Assembly: GCF_900112335.1 (NCBI RefSeq)
Contig: NZ_FOLG01000002.1
Coordinates: forward strand, 344,810 to 408,809
Source: Tropicimonas isoalkanivorans
GTDB taxonomy: Bacteria; Pseudomonadota; Alphaproteobacteria; Rhodobacterales; Rhodobacteraceae
Direction: 5' to 3'
DNA length: 64,000 nt
Shown: piece by piece, positions 26,382 through 37,569 of the stretch
Numbering within the stretch: position 1 is the first letter of the stretch
Layout: every line of letters begins with the position of its first letter
Made by a program: the position numbers and the translations under genes
The notes under the pieces: model-generated
Database searches by the model: none
What the model saw: only the letters and a program-made list of their open reading frames with translations
What the model was told of the DNA's origin: nothing

Positions 26382-26576
26382 CCGTCGGAACTCTGGCAGC
26401 ATCGGGTCCGGCCCGACGGACTTCCGTTTCGCCCGACACATTCAATATGGCAAGATCACTGTCGTCGCAGCCCGCAAAATCGGCGAGGTTTCGCGACTCC
26501 GGCGGGTCTGCGGTCCCTTGCCCCGCCTTTGGCGCTGCTCTAAACCCGGTTCCGATCAGCGAAGAGGGATCTCCAG

Positions 26577-28085
26577 ATGCTCGACCTCACCTTTGACGCA
26601 CCGAAACCCAAGGTCATCTCCGGGGCCAAGGAAGACTGGGAACTGGTGATCGGGATGGAGGTGCACGCCCAGGTCTCCTCCAAGGCCAAGCTGTTCTCGG
26701 GTGCCTCGACGCAATTCGGGGCGGAGCCGAACTCCAACGTCTCCTTCGTGGACGCCGGGATGCCGGGGATGCTGCCTGTCATCAACGAGTTTTGCGTCGC
26801 CCAGGCGGTTCGGACCGGCTTGGGGCTGAAGGCCGAGATTCACTTGCGCTCCGCCTTCGACAGGAAGAATTATTTCTACCCGGACCTCCCGCAGGGGTAC
26901 CAGATTTCTCAACTCTATCACCCGATCGTCGGCGAAGGCGAAGTGCTGGTCGACATGGGGCCGGGCGTAGCGCGGCGGGTGCGGATCGAACGGATTCACC
27001 TGGAGCAGGACGCCGGCAAGTCGATCCACGACATGGACCCGAACATGTCCTTCGTGGACCTCAACCGTACCGGCGTCGCCCTGATGGAGATCGTCTCGCG
27101 CCCTGACATCCGGGGGCCGGAGGAAGCCGCGGCCTATGTCGCCAAGCTGCGTCAGATCATGCGCTACCTCGGCACCTGCGACGGCAACATGCAGAACGGC
27201 AACCTGCGGGCGGACGTGAACGTATCGGTCTGCCGCCCGGGCGACTACGAGCGGTACTGGGAGACGCAGGACTTCTCGCACCTCGGGACGCGCTGCGAGA
27301 TCAAGAACATGAACTCCATGCGGTTCATCCAGCAAGCCATCGAATACGAAGCCCGGCGGCAAATCGCGGTCCTGGAGGACGGCGGCTCGATCGTGCAAGA
27401 GACGCGCCTCTACGACCCCGACAAGGGCGAAACCCGCTCCATGCGGTCCAAGGAAGAAGCGCACGACTACCGCTACTTCCCCTGCCCCGACCTGCTGCCG
27501 CTGGAGATCGAGCAAGCCTGGGTGGACGACATCGCAGGCACCCTTCCGGAGCTGCCAGACGAAAAGAAAGCGCGCTTCGTCAATGACTTCGGGATGACTG
27601 AATACGACGCCTCGGTTCTGACGGCAGAGGCGGAGTCGGCGGCCTATTTCGAGGAAGTGGCCAAAGGGCGCGACGGCAAGCTGGCCGCGAACTGGGTGAT
27701 CAACGAGCTGTTCGGGCGGCTCAAGAAGGACGACCTCGACATCACGCGCAGTCCGGTGAGCGCGCAGCAATTGGGCGGGATCATCGATCTCATCAGCAAG
27801 GGCGACATTTCCGGGAAGATTGCCAAGGATCTGTTCGAGATCGTCTTCAGCGAAGGCGGCGACCCGGCCGAAATTGTCGAGTCCCGCGGGATGAAGCAGG
27901 TGACGGACACCGGCGAGATCGAAAAGGTCGTTGACGAGATTATCGAAGCGAACCCGGCGCAGGTGGAAAAGGCCAAACAGAACCCGAAGCTGGCCGGCTG
28001 GTTCGTGGGACAGGTCATGAAGGCCACCGGCGGCAAAGCGAATCCGAAAGCCGTGAACGAGATCGTGGCGAAGAAACTGACCTGA
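26577..28085 (+). CDS. gatB: Asp-tRNA(Asn)/Glu-tRNA(Gln) amidotransferase subunit B
   Basis: 502 residues, full length. GatB phosphorylates and amidates Glu-tRNA(Gln) or Asp-tRNA(Asn) with ammonia supplied by GatA. Signatures: [62 protein letters not shown], and the C-terminal Yqey-like tail ending [25 protein letters not shown] lies upstream of the ATG. gatA and gatC are not in this window. Confidence 0.96.
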   Translation: MLDLTFDAPKPKVISGAKEDWELVIGMEVHAQVSSKAKLFSGASTQFGAEPNSNVSFVDAGMPGMLPVINEFCVAQAVRTGLGLKAEIHLRSAFDRKNYFYPDLPQGYQISQLYHPIVGEGEVLVDMGPGVARRVRIERIHLEQDAGKSIHDMDPNMSFVDLNRTGVALMEIVSRPDIRGPEEAAAYVAKLRQIMRYLGTCDGNMQNGNLRADVNVSVCRPGDYERYWETQDFSHLGTRCEIKNMNSMRFIQQAIEYEARRQIAVLEDGGSIVQETRLYDPDKGETRSMRSKEEAHDYRYFPCPDLLPLEIEQAWVDDIAGTLPELPDEKKARFVNDFGMTEYDASVLTAEAESAAYFEEVAKGRDGKLAANWVINELFGRLKKDDLDITRSPVSAQQLGGIIDLISKGDISGKIAKDLFEIVFSEGGDPAEIVESRGMKQVTDTGEIEKVVDEIIEANPAQVEKAKQNPKLAGWFVGQVMKATGGKANPKAVNEIVAKKLT

Positions 28086-28208
28086 CCGGGCCACGGAGCG
28101 GTCGAGAGACGGTGGTCGTGCCCAAGGGTGTCGATCGCGCCGCTGCCGCTTTGGACGGGCGGTGCCGAATCGGTTATGGACGGTCGAATAGTTGAAAAGG
28201 GACACCGG

Positions 28209-28727
28209 ATGGCCGTTTACGAATACAAAGTCGTGCCCGCCCCTTCGAAGGGGCAGAAGGGCAAGGGAGCGAAGGGCGCTCCCGAGCGGTTCGCGCTGGC
28301 GCTGGAAACCCTGATGAACGACCTAGCGGTGGATGGCTGGGAGTACTTTCGCGCGGATACCCTTCCTTGCGAGGAACGCTCTGGCCTGACCGGCTCCACC
28401 ACCGTTTTCCAGAACATGCTGGTGTTCCGCCGCGCATCCGCGGTGACCGAGAGCCTGTCCTTTCCCCGCGCGAACCTGCCGGAGCCGCCCGCTGCGCGGC
28501 AGGCCGCGGTTGCGCCCCAGCCGCCGACGCAAGACGCGGAAGAAGGCGCCACGCCCGCTCTGGACGCCCCGTCCGCGGAAACACCCCGGGAGGAGGCGAC
28601 TGCTGCGGCTGCGGCGGCCGCTGCGGCTCTCAGCGCATACCGCGGGGCGAGCCCCCCGGCGAAGGGCCGCCCGCTTGGTCCGGCGCGGCGCCACGAGGAC
28701 GACGACAACACCCGCAACGAGGACTGA
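28209..28727 (+). CDS. DUF4177 domain protein with Ala/Pro-rich tail
   Basis: 172 residues. The N-terminal 75 residues are a DUF4177 unit (MAVYEYKVVPAPSKGQKGKG, LETLMNDLAVDGWEYFRADT, QNMLVFRR), a small alpha-beta fold of unknown role. Residues about 85-172 are low-complexity Ala/Pro/Glu with a run of nine Ala, likely disordered. The ATG at 28209 is chosen as the first residue of the domain; an in-frame upstream ATG at 28128 would add 27 non-conserved residues. It lies 123 bp after gatB. Confidence 0.72.
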   Translation: MAVYEYKVVPAPSKGQKGKGAKGAPERFALALETLMNDLAVDGWEYFRADTLPCEERSGLTGSTTVFQNMLVFRRASAVTESLSFPRANLPEPPAARQAAVAPQPPTQDAEEGATPALDAPSAETPREEATAAAAAAAAALSAYRGASPPAKGRPLGPARRHEDDDNTRNED

Positions 28728-28979
28728 GACCTCGGGTCGGTCGCGCCCCTCTCCGGAATCCAGCGCCTCCCGGCCGCCGCGCTCCTCGGCCAACATTGGC
28801 ACGGATCGGACGGCCCTCTGCCCTGATGCGGCGGGTTTCGGGCTTGGCGGTCGCGGACCGATCCCCTAGGAACGAGCAGGGCGGCGGGACACCCCTTCCG
28901 GCGCTCACTGCGACGCCGTCGCGGGCTGCGCGGGCGCCCGCACGAGAGGCGGAGAAACCGGCCCGCAAGCGGACGCCGT

Positions 28980-30668
28980 GTGAAGGAAAGCACCCGAGCA
29001 CTGATCTGGCGACAGGTCCGGGAAAGCCGGCGGGAATTCGGGCGCGGCTGGCAACTGCTGTTGCGGCGCGGGCCCAGCCAAATTCAGTTCTGGTTCATTG
29101 CTCTGGCGGTGGGCATCGCCGCCGGCTTCGCGGCAGTGGCCTTTCGCGAAGGCATCACCTGGCTTCAGGGGGCGCTCTACGCCGCGCCGGACATCCGGCA
29201 GATCCATTCCCATGCCCGAACGCTCCCCTGGTGGTGGCTGATGAGTGTGCCGATCCTGGGCGGGCTTGCGGTAGGCCTGATCCTGGGCCGCCTGACGCCG
29301 GATCACCGCGTCCGGTCCGTGGGCGATGTCATTGAAGGCGCGGCGCTCCGCAAGGGACGGGTGGAACTGAAGGAGGGGATCGCCTCGACCGCAGCTTCGC
29401 TGATCACGCTGTCCTCCGGCGGGTCCACTGGCCGTGAAGGACCAGTGGTGCACGTGGCCGGGCTGATCTCCACCTGGGTTTCGGACCGGATCCAGGCCGA
29501 CGGCATCGCGGGCCGCGATCTGTTGGGGTGCGCGGTGGCGGCGGCCGTCTCCGCCTCCTTCAACGCGCCCATCGCCGGAGCGCTCTTCGCGCTGGAGGTC
29601 GTGTTGCGCCACTTCGCCGTCCACGCCTTCGCCCCAATCGCCATTGCCTCGGTCGCAGGCACGGTTGTCAGCCGGCTGGCCTTCGGCAATGTGACGGAAT
29701 TCACCCTGACGCCGTCCAGCTCGGTGTCGTTCTACGTGGAGCTGCCGGCCTTCCTGCTGCTCGGCTTGATGTCCGGGCTGGTGGCGGTGGTTCTGATGCG
29801 CTCGATCTTTTTCGCCGACGACTTCGCGAGCCACCTGCAAGCGCGGTACCGGATCCCGTCCGTCCTCCGCCCCGCGTTGGCTGGCGCGGTACTGGGCGCA
29901 ATCGCCATTGCCTTTCCGCACATCATCGGCGTCGGCTACGAGACGACCGCGAAGGCCCTGCGGGCCGAGATCCCGTTCCTCTCAGTCGTGATCTTCGTCG
30001 CGGTAAAGATTGCGGCAGTCGCCGTCACGATGGCCGGGCGGATGGGCGGCGGCGTGTTCTCACCCTCGCTGATGATCGGAGCCCTGTCAGGGCTGGCGTT
30101 CGGTATGGTCGCGACATCGCTTGTTCCGCAGTACTCAGGAACGGGCGAGCTCTATGCGCTGGCGGGAATGGGGGCGGTCGCGGCCGCCGTTCTGGGCGCG
30201 CCGATCTCAACCACGATGATCGTTTTCGAACTCACGGGGGACTGGCAGACGGGCCTTGTGGTGATGGTGGCGGTCTCACTCTCGACTGCCCTTGCAAGCC
30301 GGATGGTGGACCGCTCCTTCTTCCTCACCCAACTGGAGCACCGCGGCGTGCACCTCGCTGCGGGCCCACAGGCCTATCTGCTGTCGATCTATTCAGCGGC
30401 CGTGATCATGCGGTCGAAGGACAGCCCGCGCGCCGCGCCGGAGGAGGCGTGCCGAACGCTTGTCGAAAAGGGCATTTCCATCACGCCCGACACGACGTTG
30501 GAAGTCGCGTTGCCGATGTTCGACGAGAGCGGGCAGACCTTCCTGCCCATCGTGGCGGCATCAGCCGACGGCGGGCCGCCGGAGCTGATGGGTGCGCTTT
30601 TCCAGGTAGACGCGCTGAAGGCGATGAACCGGGCGCTCAGCGAGACAGCGGCGGAGGAGCACTCGTAG
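28980..30668 (+). CDS. ClC-family chloride channel/transporter with CBS-like tail
   Basis: 562 residues. Ten or more membrane segments with the ClC signatures: SSGGSTGREGPVVHV (gating Glu in GREGP), AASFNAPIAGALFALEVVLRHF (position of the internal proton Glu in H+-coupled members) and GGGVFSPSLMIGA. The C-terminal ~110 residues (CRTLVEKGISITPDTTLEVA through ADGGPPELMGALF) resemble a CBS region. Both glutamates are present, so Cl-/H+ exchange is possible. The start is GTG at 28980 with a poor ribosome-binding site; the exact N-terminus is uncertain. It converges with the DUF427 gene. Confidence 0.9.
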   Translation: MKESTRALIWRQVRESRREFGRGWQLLLRRGPSQIQFWFIALAVGIAAGFAAVAFREGITWLQGALYAAPDIRQIHSHARTLPWWWLMSVPILGGLAVGLILGRLTPDHRVRSVGDVIEGAALRKGRVELKEGIASTAASLITLSSGGSTGREGPVVHVAGLISTWVSDRIQADGIAGRDLLGCAVAAAVSASFNAPIAGALFALEVVLRHFAVHAFAPIAIASVAGTVVSRLAFGNVTEFTLTPSSSVSFYVELPAFLLLGLMSGLVAVVLMRSIFFADDFASHLQARYRIPSVLRPALAGAVLGAIAIAFPHIIGVGYETTAKALRAEIPFLSVVIFVAVKIAAVAVTMAGRMGGGVFSPSLMIGALSGLAFGMVATSLVPQYSGTGELYALAGMGAVAAAVLGAPISTTMIVFELTGDWQTGLVVMVAVSLSTALASRMVDRSFFLTQLEHRGVHLAAGPQAYLLSIYSAAVIMRSKDSPRAAPEEACRTLVEKGISITPDTTLEVALPMFDESGQTFLPIVAASADGGPPELMGALFQVDALKAMNRALSETAAEEHS

Positions 30669-30704
30669 GCAGCGGGGAAGTACGGCCGCGCCTCTGGAAC
30701 TCCT

Positions 30705-31052
30705 TCAGAGCCGCTCGACAGCGATGTCCGCGTTGCTGGTGTAGAAAGCGATGTGATCCTTGATCCGGTCCATCCCTTCGGCCGGGTCTTCATACGTCCA
30801 GGCCGCGTTGGGCAGAGACCGGCTCTTGGTCTCGATGGAGAAATACTGCGCATTGCCGAGGTAGGGTGAATGCGAGGTCTCGGGACTCGGCTCCAGGAAC
30901 GCCATCGCGATGTCCGTGCGCGGGAAAAAGATGACGGGTGCCATCGCCCCTTCGGTCAGTTCCAGCGCATTGTTGGTTTCGGCCAGAACAGCACCGCCTG
31001 CGCGGACCACCCAGGTGCCGTCGGCCTTTCGAATCTTGATGTGGTCAGCCAT
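30705..31052 (-). CDS. DUF427 domain protein
   Basis: 115 residues covering one DUF427 domain: VRAGGAVLAETNNALELTEG, VIFFPRTDIAMAFLE, SPYLGNAQYFSI and AWTYEDPAEGMDRIKDHIAFY, the usual conserved blocks (the family often shows W-x-Y-x-x-P). The function is unknown. It lies between the ClC gene (convergent) and the M24 peptidase gene (upstream, on the same strand). Confidence 0.9.
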   Translation of the reverse strand: MADHIKIRKADGTWVVRAGGAVLAETNNALELTEGAMAPVIFFPRTDIAMAFLEPSPETSHSPYLGNAQYFSIETKSRSLPNAAWTYEDPAEGMDRIKDHIAFYTSNADIAVERL

Positions 31053-31133
31053 GTCATTCCCCTCAGGTGGCGCGCCGAACCCAAGGCCTGGCGGTTATTA
31101 CATCATACAAAAAATGAATGTTAGCGGCCAACA

Positions 31134-32933
31134 TTACAAGGGTGCCACCGCTGCGTCCAGCCACGCCAAGGCCTCGCCGTCGAGCTCAGGGGCGATGCGC
31201 GACCGGGTTTCGGCGTGGTAGGCATCGAGCCATGCGCGCTCCGCCTTGGTCATCGCGTCCCGCAGAATCAGGCGCCGGTCGATGGGCACCCACGTCAACG
31301 TTTCGAAGGCGAGCATGTCGCGGTCATCGCCACCGGGCAGAGTCGGCGCGTCGACAACGTGGATCAAATTCTCGATCCGGATGCCGAAGGCGCCCTCGCG
31401 GTAGTATCCCGGCTCGTTGGACAGCACCATGCCCGGTTCCAGCGGCACGTCGGACTGACGGGAGAGCCTTTGCGGACCCTCGTGCACGGACAGATACGCC
31501 CCCACCCCGTGCCCGGTGCCGTGGTCGTAGTCCTGCCCCGCGCGCCACAGCGGGGCACGGGCAATCGCGTCCAGGTGTTTGCCGGCCAGCCCCACCGGCC
31601 AGCGCAGGGTGGAGATGGCGATCATCCCTTGCAACACACGGGTAAAGCAGGCGCGCTGCTCCTCGGACACCGGTCCGGTCGCGACGGTGCGGGTGATGTC
31701 GGTGGTCCCGTCCGCGTACTGGCCACCCGAGTCCACCAGCAGGATATCCCCCGGCGTAACGGCCCGGTTGGTCTTCTCACTAACGCGATAATGCACAATG
31801 GCGCCGTTCGGGCCGCTTCCCGCGATGGTCTCGAAGCTGATGTCGCGCAGGAGCGGGTCGCGGCGCCGTTCCTCCTCCAGCTGCGTCACAACGTCGATCT
31901 CCGTCAGCGTCCCACGGGGCGCTTCGCGGTCCAGCCAGGCAAGGAACCGGCACATCGCCGCCCCGTCCCGAAGGTGGGCGGCCTGCATCCCGGCAATCTC
32001 GGCGGGATTCTTGCGGGCCTTCGGCAGCACGCAGGGATCCTGCCCCATCGCCACCTCTGTCTTGCCGGGTTGCTCGGCCACCCACACCGAAGCGCTGGTC
32101 CGGTCGAGCCGCACGGGCCCCTCCAGCGCGGCCAGCCGGTCGGACAATGCCTCCGGCGGATGGCAGGTTACATCGGGTCCAAGATGCGCCCGCACATCTT
32201 CCGACAGCTTCTCGGGCGCGCAGAAAAGCTCCACCCGCCCGTCGTCGTGCAGGATGGCCGTGGCATGAGGAACCGGGTTCCGGGGGATGTCGCTGCCCCG
32301 GATGTTCAGCAGCCAAGCCACTGAGTCCGGCAAGCCGATCACCGCGGCACGGGCGCCCGCCTCCGCCAGTTCGCGAGCCAGCCTGGCGCGTTTGTCCGCA
32401 TGATCCTCGCCCGCATAATTCAGCGGATGGACCGAGATCGGGCCGGCGGGCGGCGGCGGCTGGTCGTCCCAAAGCGCATCGACGGGGTTCTCCACCGCGA
32501 CGTACTCGATCCCCGCATCCGCCCCCTTCCGCCGAAGCCGTTCGATATCGGCAACGGTGTGCAGCTTTGGGTCGAACCCAATCCGCCCGCCATCCGGCAG
32601 TTGCTCCGCCAGCCAGTCGGCCAAATGAACCTTGGGCCAATCCAGCGGGGTGAAATACGCCTGATCGACCTGCGCGCGCACCTGAACGCGGTACCGTCCG
32701 TCCACGAGCACGCCTGCTGCCCCCATAAGGACCGCGCAGGTCCCTGCGGAGCCGGTGAACCCGGTGAGCCATGCAAGGCGATCGTCATGGGGCGCGACGT
32801 ATTCACCCTGATAGGCATCCGCCCGCGGCACCAGAAACCCGTCCAGGTCCATCTCCGCCAGCTTCGAGCGGAGCGCCGCAAGGCGCGGTGGGCCGTCTTC
32901 GGGGCGCGTCGTGACGTCGAAGGTCTGATACAT
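31134..32933 (-). CDS. Xaa-Pro aminopeptidase, M24B family
   Basis: 599 residues, the long three-domain type of aminopeptidase P. Two creatinase-like N-terminal domains (starting RLAALRSKLAEMDLDGFLVP) precede the pita-bread catalytic domain. Metal ligands are visible in LLVDSGGQYADGTTDITRT (two Asp), GTGHGVGAYLSVHEGP (His), SNEPGYYREGAFGIRIENL (two Glu). It releases N-terminal residues preceding proline. The ATG at 32933 is the conserved start; upstream in-frame codons run into the spacer before the RTX gene. Confidence 0.92.
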   Translation of the reverse strand: MYQTFDVTTRPEDGPPRLAALRSKLAEMDLDGFLVPRADAYQGEYVAPHDDRLAWLTGFTGSAGTCAVLMGAAGVLVDGRYRVQVRAQVDQAYFTPLDWPKVHLADWLAEQLPDGGRIGFDPKLHTVADIERLRRKGADAGIEYVAVENPVDALWDDQPPPPAGPISVHPLNYAGEDHADKRARLARELAEAGARAAVIGLPDSVAWLLNIRGSDIPRNPVPHATAILHDDGRVELFCAPEKLSEDVRAHLGPDVTCHPPEALSDRLAALEGPVRLDRTSASVWVAEQPGKTEVAMGQDPCVLPKARKNPAEIAGMQAAHLRDGAAMCRFLAWLDREAPRGTLTEIDVVTQLEEERRRDPLLRDISFETIAGSGPNGAIVHYRVSEKTNRAVTPGDILLVDSGGQYADGTTDITRTVATGPVSEEQRACFTRVLQGMIAISTLRWPVGLAGKHLDAIARAPLWRAGQDYDHGTGHGVGAYLSVHEGPQRLSRQSDVPLEPGMVLSNEPGYYREGAFGIRIENLIHVVDAPTLPGGDDRDMLAFETLTWVPIDRRLILRDAMTKAERAWLDAYHAETRSRIAPELDGEALAWLDAAVAPL

Positions 32934-33025
32934 GGCCGGAAACTCCCTGCTGCACGTGCAAAGGGGTACCGCCGCAGGGTCGGGAAGACCAGCCGTCACA
33001 CGAGGGAGCGCGCCCTGATGCCGCC

Positions 33026-33796
33026 TCAGACGATGACCAGATCGTCCTTGAGGTCCGAGAGGTCCGTGACCCCCAGGATCTTCAGCCGCTCCTCCCCGAA
33101 ATCGAAGACGACGTTGCCATGTCTCACCTCCGCAAACCGGTGGAGGACCTGACCTTTCGTCAGATCGCCCCGCCAGAGATCGTCGTAGAGCTGAATCGTG
33201 TCGACGTCGTCTCTGAAGTCCATGATGCGGTCGCGACCCCATCCCGCCTTGAAGTCAAACGTGTCCGCTCCGCCGCCGCCGCGAAGAACATCGTTGCCCT
33301 TTCCCCCGCTCAGCTCGTCCGCGCCATGATGCCCTTTCAGGACGTCCCGGCCCTCTCCGCCATAAAGCGCGTCGTCTCCTTGAAAGCCCAGGATCGTGTC
33401 CGCCCCCTTGGCGCCGCGAACCACATCGTTCCCGCCAAACCCGCATAAGGTATCGCCGAATTCGCTTCCGAAGATCCGATCCGCGTCCCGGGCGAAATGG
33501 CGCAACAGGCCGTCGCCGTCGCCATTGTCGATGTAGGAATAGGCCGTCTTCGCTTCGGTCCTGCCGCCGGTGAAGGACACCACCAGATCCCCGCCCTCCC
33601 AGAACTTGAACCCCGTGAGAGTGCCGCTGATGGTCCCAAACAGGCCGAAGGCGAAGTCCCCGTAGTAAGCGCTGGTGTGGTATCCGTCCGAGAAGGTGAT
33701 CCGGTTGGGCAGAACTTCCGTCACCTCGCCCTCAGACCCGTCCACAGTCTCCATTCCCGTCATGTCGATTGCGCCGTATGCCCGCAGGACTGCCAT
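33026..33796 (-). CDS. RTX-type calcium-binding protein
   Basis: 256 residues. Residues about 105-185 carry hemolysin-type nonapeptide repeats of the form GGxGxDxLx ([54 protein letters not shown]), which fold into a calcium-dependent beta-roll. There is no N-terminal signal peptide, in keeping with type I secretion through a C-terminal signal; the DDLVIV end is hydrophobic as in such proteins. No catalytic domain is seen. The ATG at 33796 follows GGGGAGACGGAT. No ABC exporter is encoded nearby. Confidence 0.78.
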   Translation of the reverse strand: MAVLRAYGAIDMTGMETVDGSEGEVTEVLPNRITFSDGYHTSAYYGDFAFGLFGTISGTLTGFKFWEGGDLVVSFTGGRTEAKTAYSYIDNGDGDGLLRHFARDADRIFGSEFGDTLCGFGGNDVVRGAKGADTILGFQGDDALYGGEGRDVLKGHHGADELSGGKGNDVLRGGGGADTFDFKAGWGRDRIMDFRDDVDTIQLYDDLWRGDLTKGQVLHRFAEVRHGNVVFDFGEERLKILGVTDLSDLKDDLVIV

Positions 33797-33900
33797 ATCC
33801 GTCTCCCCCACCTGTTTCGCGCGATGCGCTTAACGTAGCGCCAATTTGCGTCAACTCCATCCTTCGACACGGCAGCCGTCGCGGCGATGGGGGATCGGGG

Positions 33901-35772
33901 TCAGCCTGCCTTGCGAATCCCGGCAAACCGGGCGCGCGCCCTCGGGTCCGCATCGAACAGGGCGGCAAGCTGTTCGGTGATTGCACCGGCCAGTTGCTCC
34001 ACGTCGGTAATCGTCACCGCGCGCTCGTAGTACCGCGTCACATCGTGGCCGATGCCGATGGCGATAAGCTCCACCTGTCGGCGGCGCTCGACCATCGCGA
34101 TCACGTCGCGCAGGTGCTTTTCGAGGTAGTTCGCCGGGTTCACCGACAGGGTGGAATCGTCCACCGGCGCGCCGTCGGAGATCACCATGAGGATCTTGCG
34201 CGCCTCGGGCCGGGCCGCCACACGGCGGTGCGCCCACTCCAGCGCCTCGCCGTCGATGTTCTCCTTCAACAGCCCTTCTTTCATCATCAGGCCGAGGTTG
34301 TCACGGGACCGCCGCCAGGGGGCGTCGGCGGATTTGTAGATGATGTGGCGCAGGTCGTTAAGCCGTCCCGGAATCTGCGATCGGCCCTCCTTCAGCCACT
34401 TCTCGCGGCTCTGCCCGCCCTTCCAGGCGCGGGTGGTGAAGCCGAGGATTTCGACCTTGACCGAGCAGCGTTCCAGGGTGCGCGCCAGCACGTCGGCGCA
34501 GATGGCCGCGATGGAAATCGGGCGGCCGCGCATGGAGCCGGAGTTGTCCAGCAGCAGCGTCACCACGGTGTCGCGGAACTCGGTGTCCTTTTCGATCTTG
34601 AAACTGAGCGGTGTGGTGGGGTTGGCAACGACGCGCGCCAGGCGCCCGGCGTCCAGGATCCCCTCGTCGCGGTCGAATTCCCAGCTCCGGTTCTGCTTGG
34701 CTTGGAGCCGGCGTTGCAACTTGTTAGCGAGCCGGGAGACGGCCCCCTTGAGCGGCTCCAGTTGCTGATCGAGGTAGGCGCGGAGGCGTTCCAGCTCCAC
34801 CGGCTCTGCCAGCTCGGTCGCGTCGATGATCTCGTCGAACTCCGTGGTGTAGACCTCGTAATTCGGGTCGGCTTCGGAAACCGGGGCGGGCGGCGGCGGC
34901 TCCAGCGGGGCTTCGCCGTCTGTCAGTTCGGACTCCTCGGCCATCTCCTCGTCGGCCAGGTCATCCATGGAAACCTGGGCCTCCGACGGGTCGTCGGTGG
35001 TTTCCTGATCCTGCTCGGGGCTGCTCTCGTCGTCCTGACGGCCTTCCTCGTCCTCGCTGCCGGTGCTTTCGGGCTCGTCGTCCTCCGACTCGGCCTCGTC
35101 TTGCTGCTCCTCGTCGTCGATTTCGTCTGGGTCCTCGCCGAGTTGGTCTCCGTAGCCGAGATCGTCGATAATCTGGCGCGCGAACCGCGCAAAGGCCGCC
35201 TGGTCCGACAGACACGTCTCAAGGTCCGGCAGCGTCTCGGCGGCCGAGCCTTCCAAGTGGTCGCGCCACAGGTCGAGCACGTTCTGGGCCCCGTCGGGAA
35301 GCTCGCGGCCCGTGGCAAGCTGGCGGATCATGTACCCGGCCGCCACCGACAGCGGCGCCTCACTGGGTTTCGTGATCTGGTCGTAGCGGCGACGGTGCGC
35401 ATCGGCGGCAATGCGGGCGTCAATGTTGCCGGCGGTTCCCGGCATGGTCCGCGCGCCGAGCGCCTCGCATCGGGCCGTCTCCATCGCCTCGTAGAGGTCC
35501 AGCGCCATCTGCCCGGCGGGCAGGTAATGCTGGTGCACCTTGGGATCGTGATATCGCCGCTTCAGCGCGAAGGCATCCGCCGTGCCGCGCGCCAGCATAA
35601 CCTCCGCCTGCGTCATGCGGCGGCTGATCTGCGGCAGGCGCACCTGGTCGGCGGTCATTCCCGGCGGGTCGACCGTAAAGACCACGGCAAGATCCGGGTC
35701 GTCGGCGATCACACGGGTCGCTTCGGTGAGCGCCTTCTTGAACGGGTCGGCGGGATTGTCTTGCTGGGCCAT
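33901..35772 (-). CDS. cobT: Cobaltochelatase subunit CobT
   Basis: 623 residues. With CobS it forms the AAA+ motor that drives CobN to insert cobalt into hydrogenobyrinic acid a,c-diamide in aerobic B12 synthesis. The N-terminal domain (1-195) is followed by an acidic linker (about 200-300) dominated by Glu, Asp, Ser and Gln, and a C-terminal von Willebrand-type domain with MIDAS motif [10 protein letters not shown] and [14 protein letters not shown]. It is separated from cobS by two other genes. The cobalt-binding subunit CobN is not in this window. Confidence 0.93.
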   Translation of the reverse strand: MAQQDNPADPFKKALTEATRVIADDPDLAVVFTVDPPGMTADQVRLPQISRRMTQAEVMLARGTADAFALKRRYHDPKVHQHYLPAGQMALDLYEAMETARCEALGARTMPGTAGNIDARIAADAHRRRYDQITKPSEAPLSVAAGYMIRQLATGRELPDGAQNVLDLWRDHLEGSAAETLPDLETCLSDQAAFARFARQIIDDLGYGDQLGEDPDEIDDEEQQDEAESEDDEPESTGSEDEEGRQDDESSPEQDQETTDDPSEAQVSMDDLADEEMAEESELTDGEAPLEPPPPAPVSEADPNYEVYTTEFDEIIDATELAEPVELERLRAYLDQQLEPLKGAVSRLANKLQRRLQAKQNRSWEFDRDEGILDAGRLARVVANPTTPLSFKIEKDTEFRDTVVTLLLDNSGSMRGRPISIAAICADVLARTLERCSVKVEILGFTTRAWKGGQSREKWLKEGRSQIPGRLNDLRHIIYKSADAPWRRSRDNLGLMMKEGLLKENIDGEALEWAHRRVAARPEARKILMVISDGAPVDDSTLSVNPANYLEKHLRDVIAMVERRRQVELIAIGIGHDVTRYYERAVTITDVEQLAGAITEQLAALFDADPRARARFAGIRKAG

Positions 35773-35886
35773 GGGTCTTTGTCTCGTGTGTCTACCTGCA
35801 ACTTAGGCGGGGTTGGCACCAGACGCCATGCACCGGGGCGAAAAAGTGGGCCGCTCTCCAGCCCGTACGGCGGCAAACACCCTGGA

Positions 35887-37437
35887 TCACCCCCAGAACG
35901 GCCCCGTTCGCTTCAGCCCGCGCCACAACTCCTTGGCATGGGACCACGCAGCCTCGGATCGCACGGCGCGGCTTCCCAGCAGCCAACCCACGGCGCGTTG
36001 CGCGGCGGGGTTGCGGGCGGCAGGGCTATCCGGCTGGCAGAGCATGTGCTCAGCCATCGCGAGATCGTTCAGATCCCCGAACACCGTTTGCAGCATCTTC
36101 AACCGCTTGACGAAGAGCGCCACTTTCTTCTCCGGGTAGAGCGGGCCGAGAAACTCGATCGTGTAGCGCAACTTCTTGAGTTCCTTGCGCAACTCGTGCC
36201 GCCCGTCGATCGTCAGGTGATCGATTCCCCTCGCGTGGCGGCGGACGGACTTCCACCGCTTCGCGAGCGCACGGTCCGCGTGCGCCCGGACCGGCATAGC
36301 CAGCCGCGCGGTCTGGTCGAAGTCCTCCGCCGCCAACCAGCCGCGGGTTTCGATGAACCGTGCGAGGTCGATCTGGAAAGCCTGCACACGCGCCCCGCCG
36401 AGCGTTGCACGCAAATCCCCGCGCACCCCGGAACGGCGACTGTCGATGGCCGCGCGCAATGCACGAAACCCGGGCTCGGAGGGATGCTCCTCCTCTGCCG
36501 GGTCGATGAGGTCTTCGATCACCACGTCGAGGTCCCGCAAGGCCCCCACCTCTGCGCCGATGGCCTTGGCCTCGTCGCTCAAGCGCACCAGTTCGGAGTG
36601 GCCGACGATCGGCTTGAACACCCCAAAGGCGGAGCGCAGGCGCCGCAGCCCCACGCGCAACTGATGCGGCCCCTCCGCGGCGGTGCTGTCCAGCACAGCG
36701 TCCACGTTGGCGGAGATCTGCTCGAAACATTCCCGCAGAACGTCGCGTGCCGCGATCTCGGAGGTCATGGCGGGGTCGAGCCGCACCTTCCGCGCAGTAC
36801 GCGGTGCGATCTCCGCCTGCGCCTTGCCGGTTTCTGCCAACATGTACCCACGGGCCGATTTCGGCAGTGTCGACAGGTGCAAGCCGCCCTCGGGAAAGAG
36901 CTTCGCAGTCAGGTCGTAGAGCGCATCGATCTCGCCTGCCTTCAGCTCCAGTTCCGCCTCCTGGAACGGAGCCGCAACCTCGCCCGCGAGGATCTCGCCA
37001 ACGTCAATCGCAAGCTCAACCCGCGCACCGCTCTCCAACGTCAGCGTGCTGGCCCTGCGCTTCATTTGGGTTTCGCAGACGACACCCAGCTCAGCGCCGT
37101 CGACAACGGCGCCAATTTCAGCCTGCAATGCCGCGTCGGGAATGAGGGAGAGGTCCAGCCGACCGCCGGGCGCGGCACATTCCACTTCCCGGGTACGCAT
37201 CAGCCCGCCGGTGATCGTCCCGCCCGCCTTCACGGTCTGCACCCACCGCCGCCCTTCGCGGCGCACCCTGAGCGCGATCCCGGCCTGTTTGAGCGCATGA
37301 TCGGGGGTGTCGTAGTAAATGCCCCGAAGCGTGCGGGAGGAGACGCCGGTTTCGTTGAGCGGCAACGCCTTGAGGTTGCGCCGCAACGACTTGGCTCGTT
37401 CCTCGTCGAGGAGGAATTTCAGCTCGATCTCGGTCAT
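35887..37437 (-). CDS. CYTH and CHAD domain protein
   Basis: 516 residues. The N-terminal CYTH domain (about 1-200) shows the ExExK triphosphate-tunnel motif as TEIELKFLLDE, so it may hydrolyse inorganic triphosphate. The C-terminal CHAD domain (about 220-516) is a helical, His/Arg-rich fold (PHQLRVGLRRLRSAFGVFKP, GRHELRKELKKLRYTIEFLG) known to bind polyphosphate. The combination points to polyphosphate metabolism or granule association. The gene sits 114 bp upstream of cobT and on the same strand. Confidence 0.9.
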   Translation of the reverse strand: MTEIELKFLLDEERAKSLRRNLKALPLNETGVSSRTLRGIYYDTPDHALKQAGIALRVRREGRRWVQTVKAGGTITGGLMRTREVECAAPGGRLDLSLIPDAALQAEIGAVVDGAELGVVCETQMKRRASTLTLESGARVELAIDVGEILAGEVAAPFQEAELELKAGEIDALYDLTAKLFPEGGLHLSTLPKSARGYMLAETGKAQAEIAPRTARKVRLDPAMTSEIAARDVLRECFEQISANVDAVLDSTAAEGPHQLRVGLRRLRSAFGVFKPIVGHSELVRLSDEAKAIGAEVGALRDLDVVIEDLIDPAEEEHPSEPGFRALRAAIDSRRSGVRGDLRATLGGARVQAFQIDLARFIETRGWLAAEDFDQTARLAMPVRAHADRALAKRWKSVRRHARGIDHLTIDGRHELRKELKKLRYTIEFLGPLYPEKKVALFVKRLKMLQTVFGDLNDLAMAEHMLCQPDSPAARNPAAQRAVGWLLGSRAVRSEAAWSHAKELWRGLKRTGPFWG

Positions 37438-37569
37438 GTCACAGCCTTAGGGGCTCGAGCCCCAAAGGCACAAGATCAAACGGCGCCGAGCGAGACAATC
37501 CGCCGTCCGCAGGCGATTGTCGCGCGGATGTTGGCGAGATTAGAGGCGGACGGGCGACCGCCCGCGCTG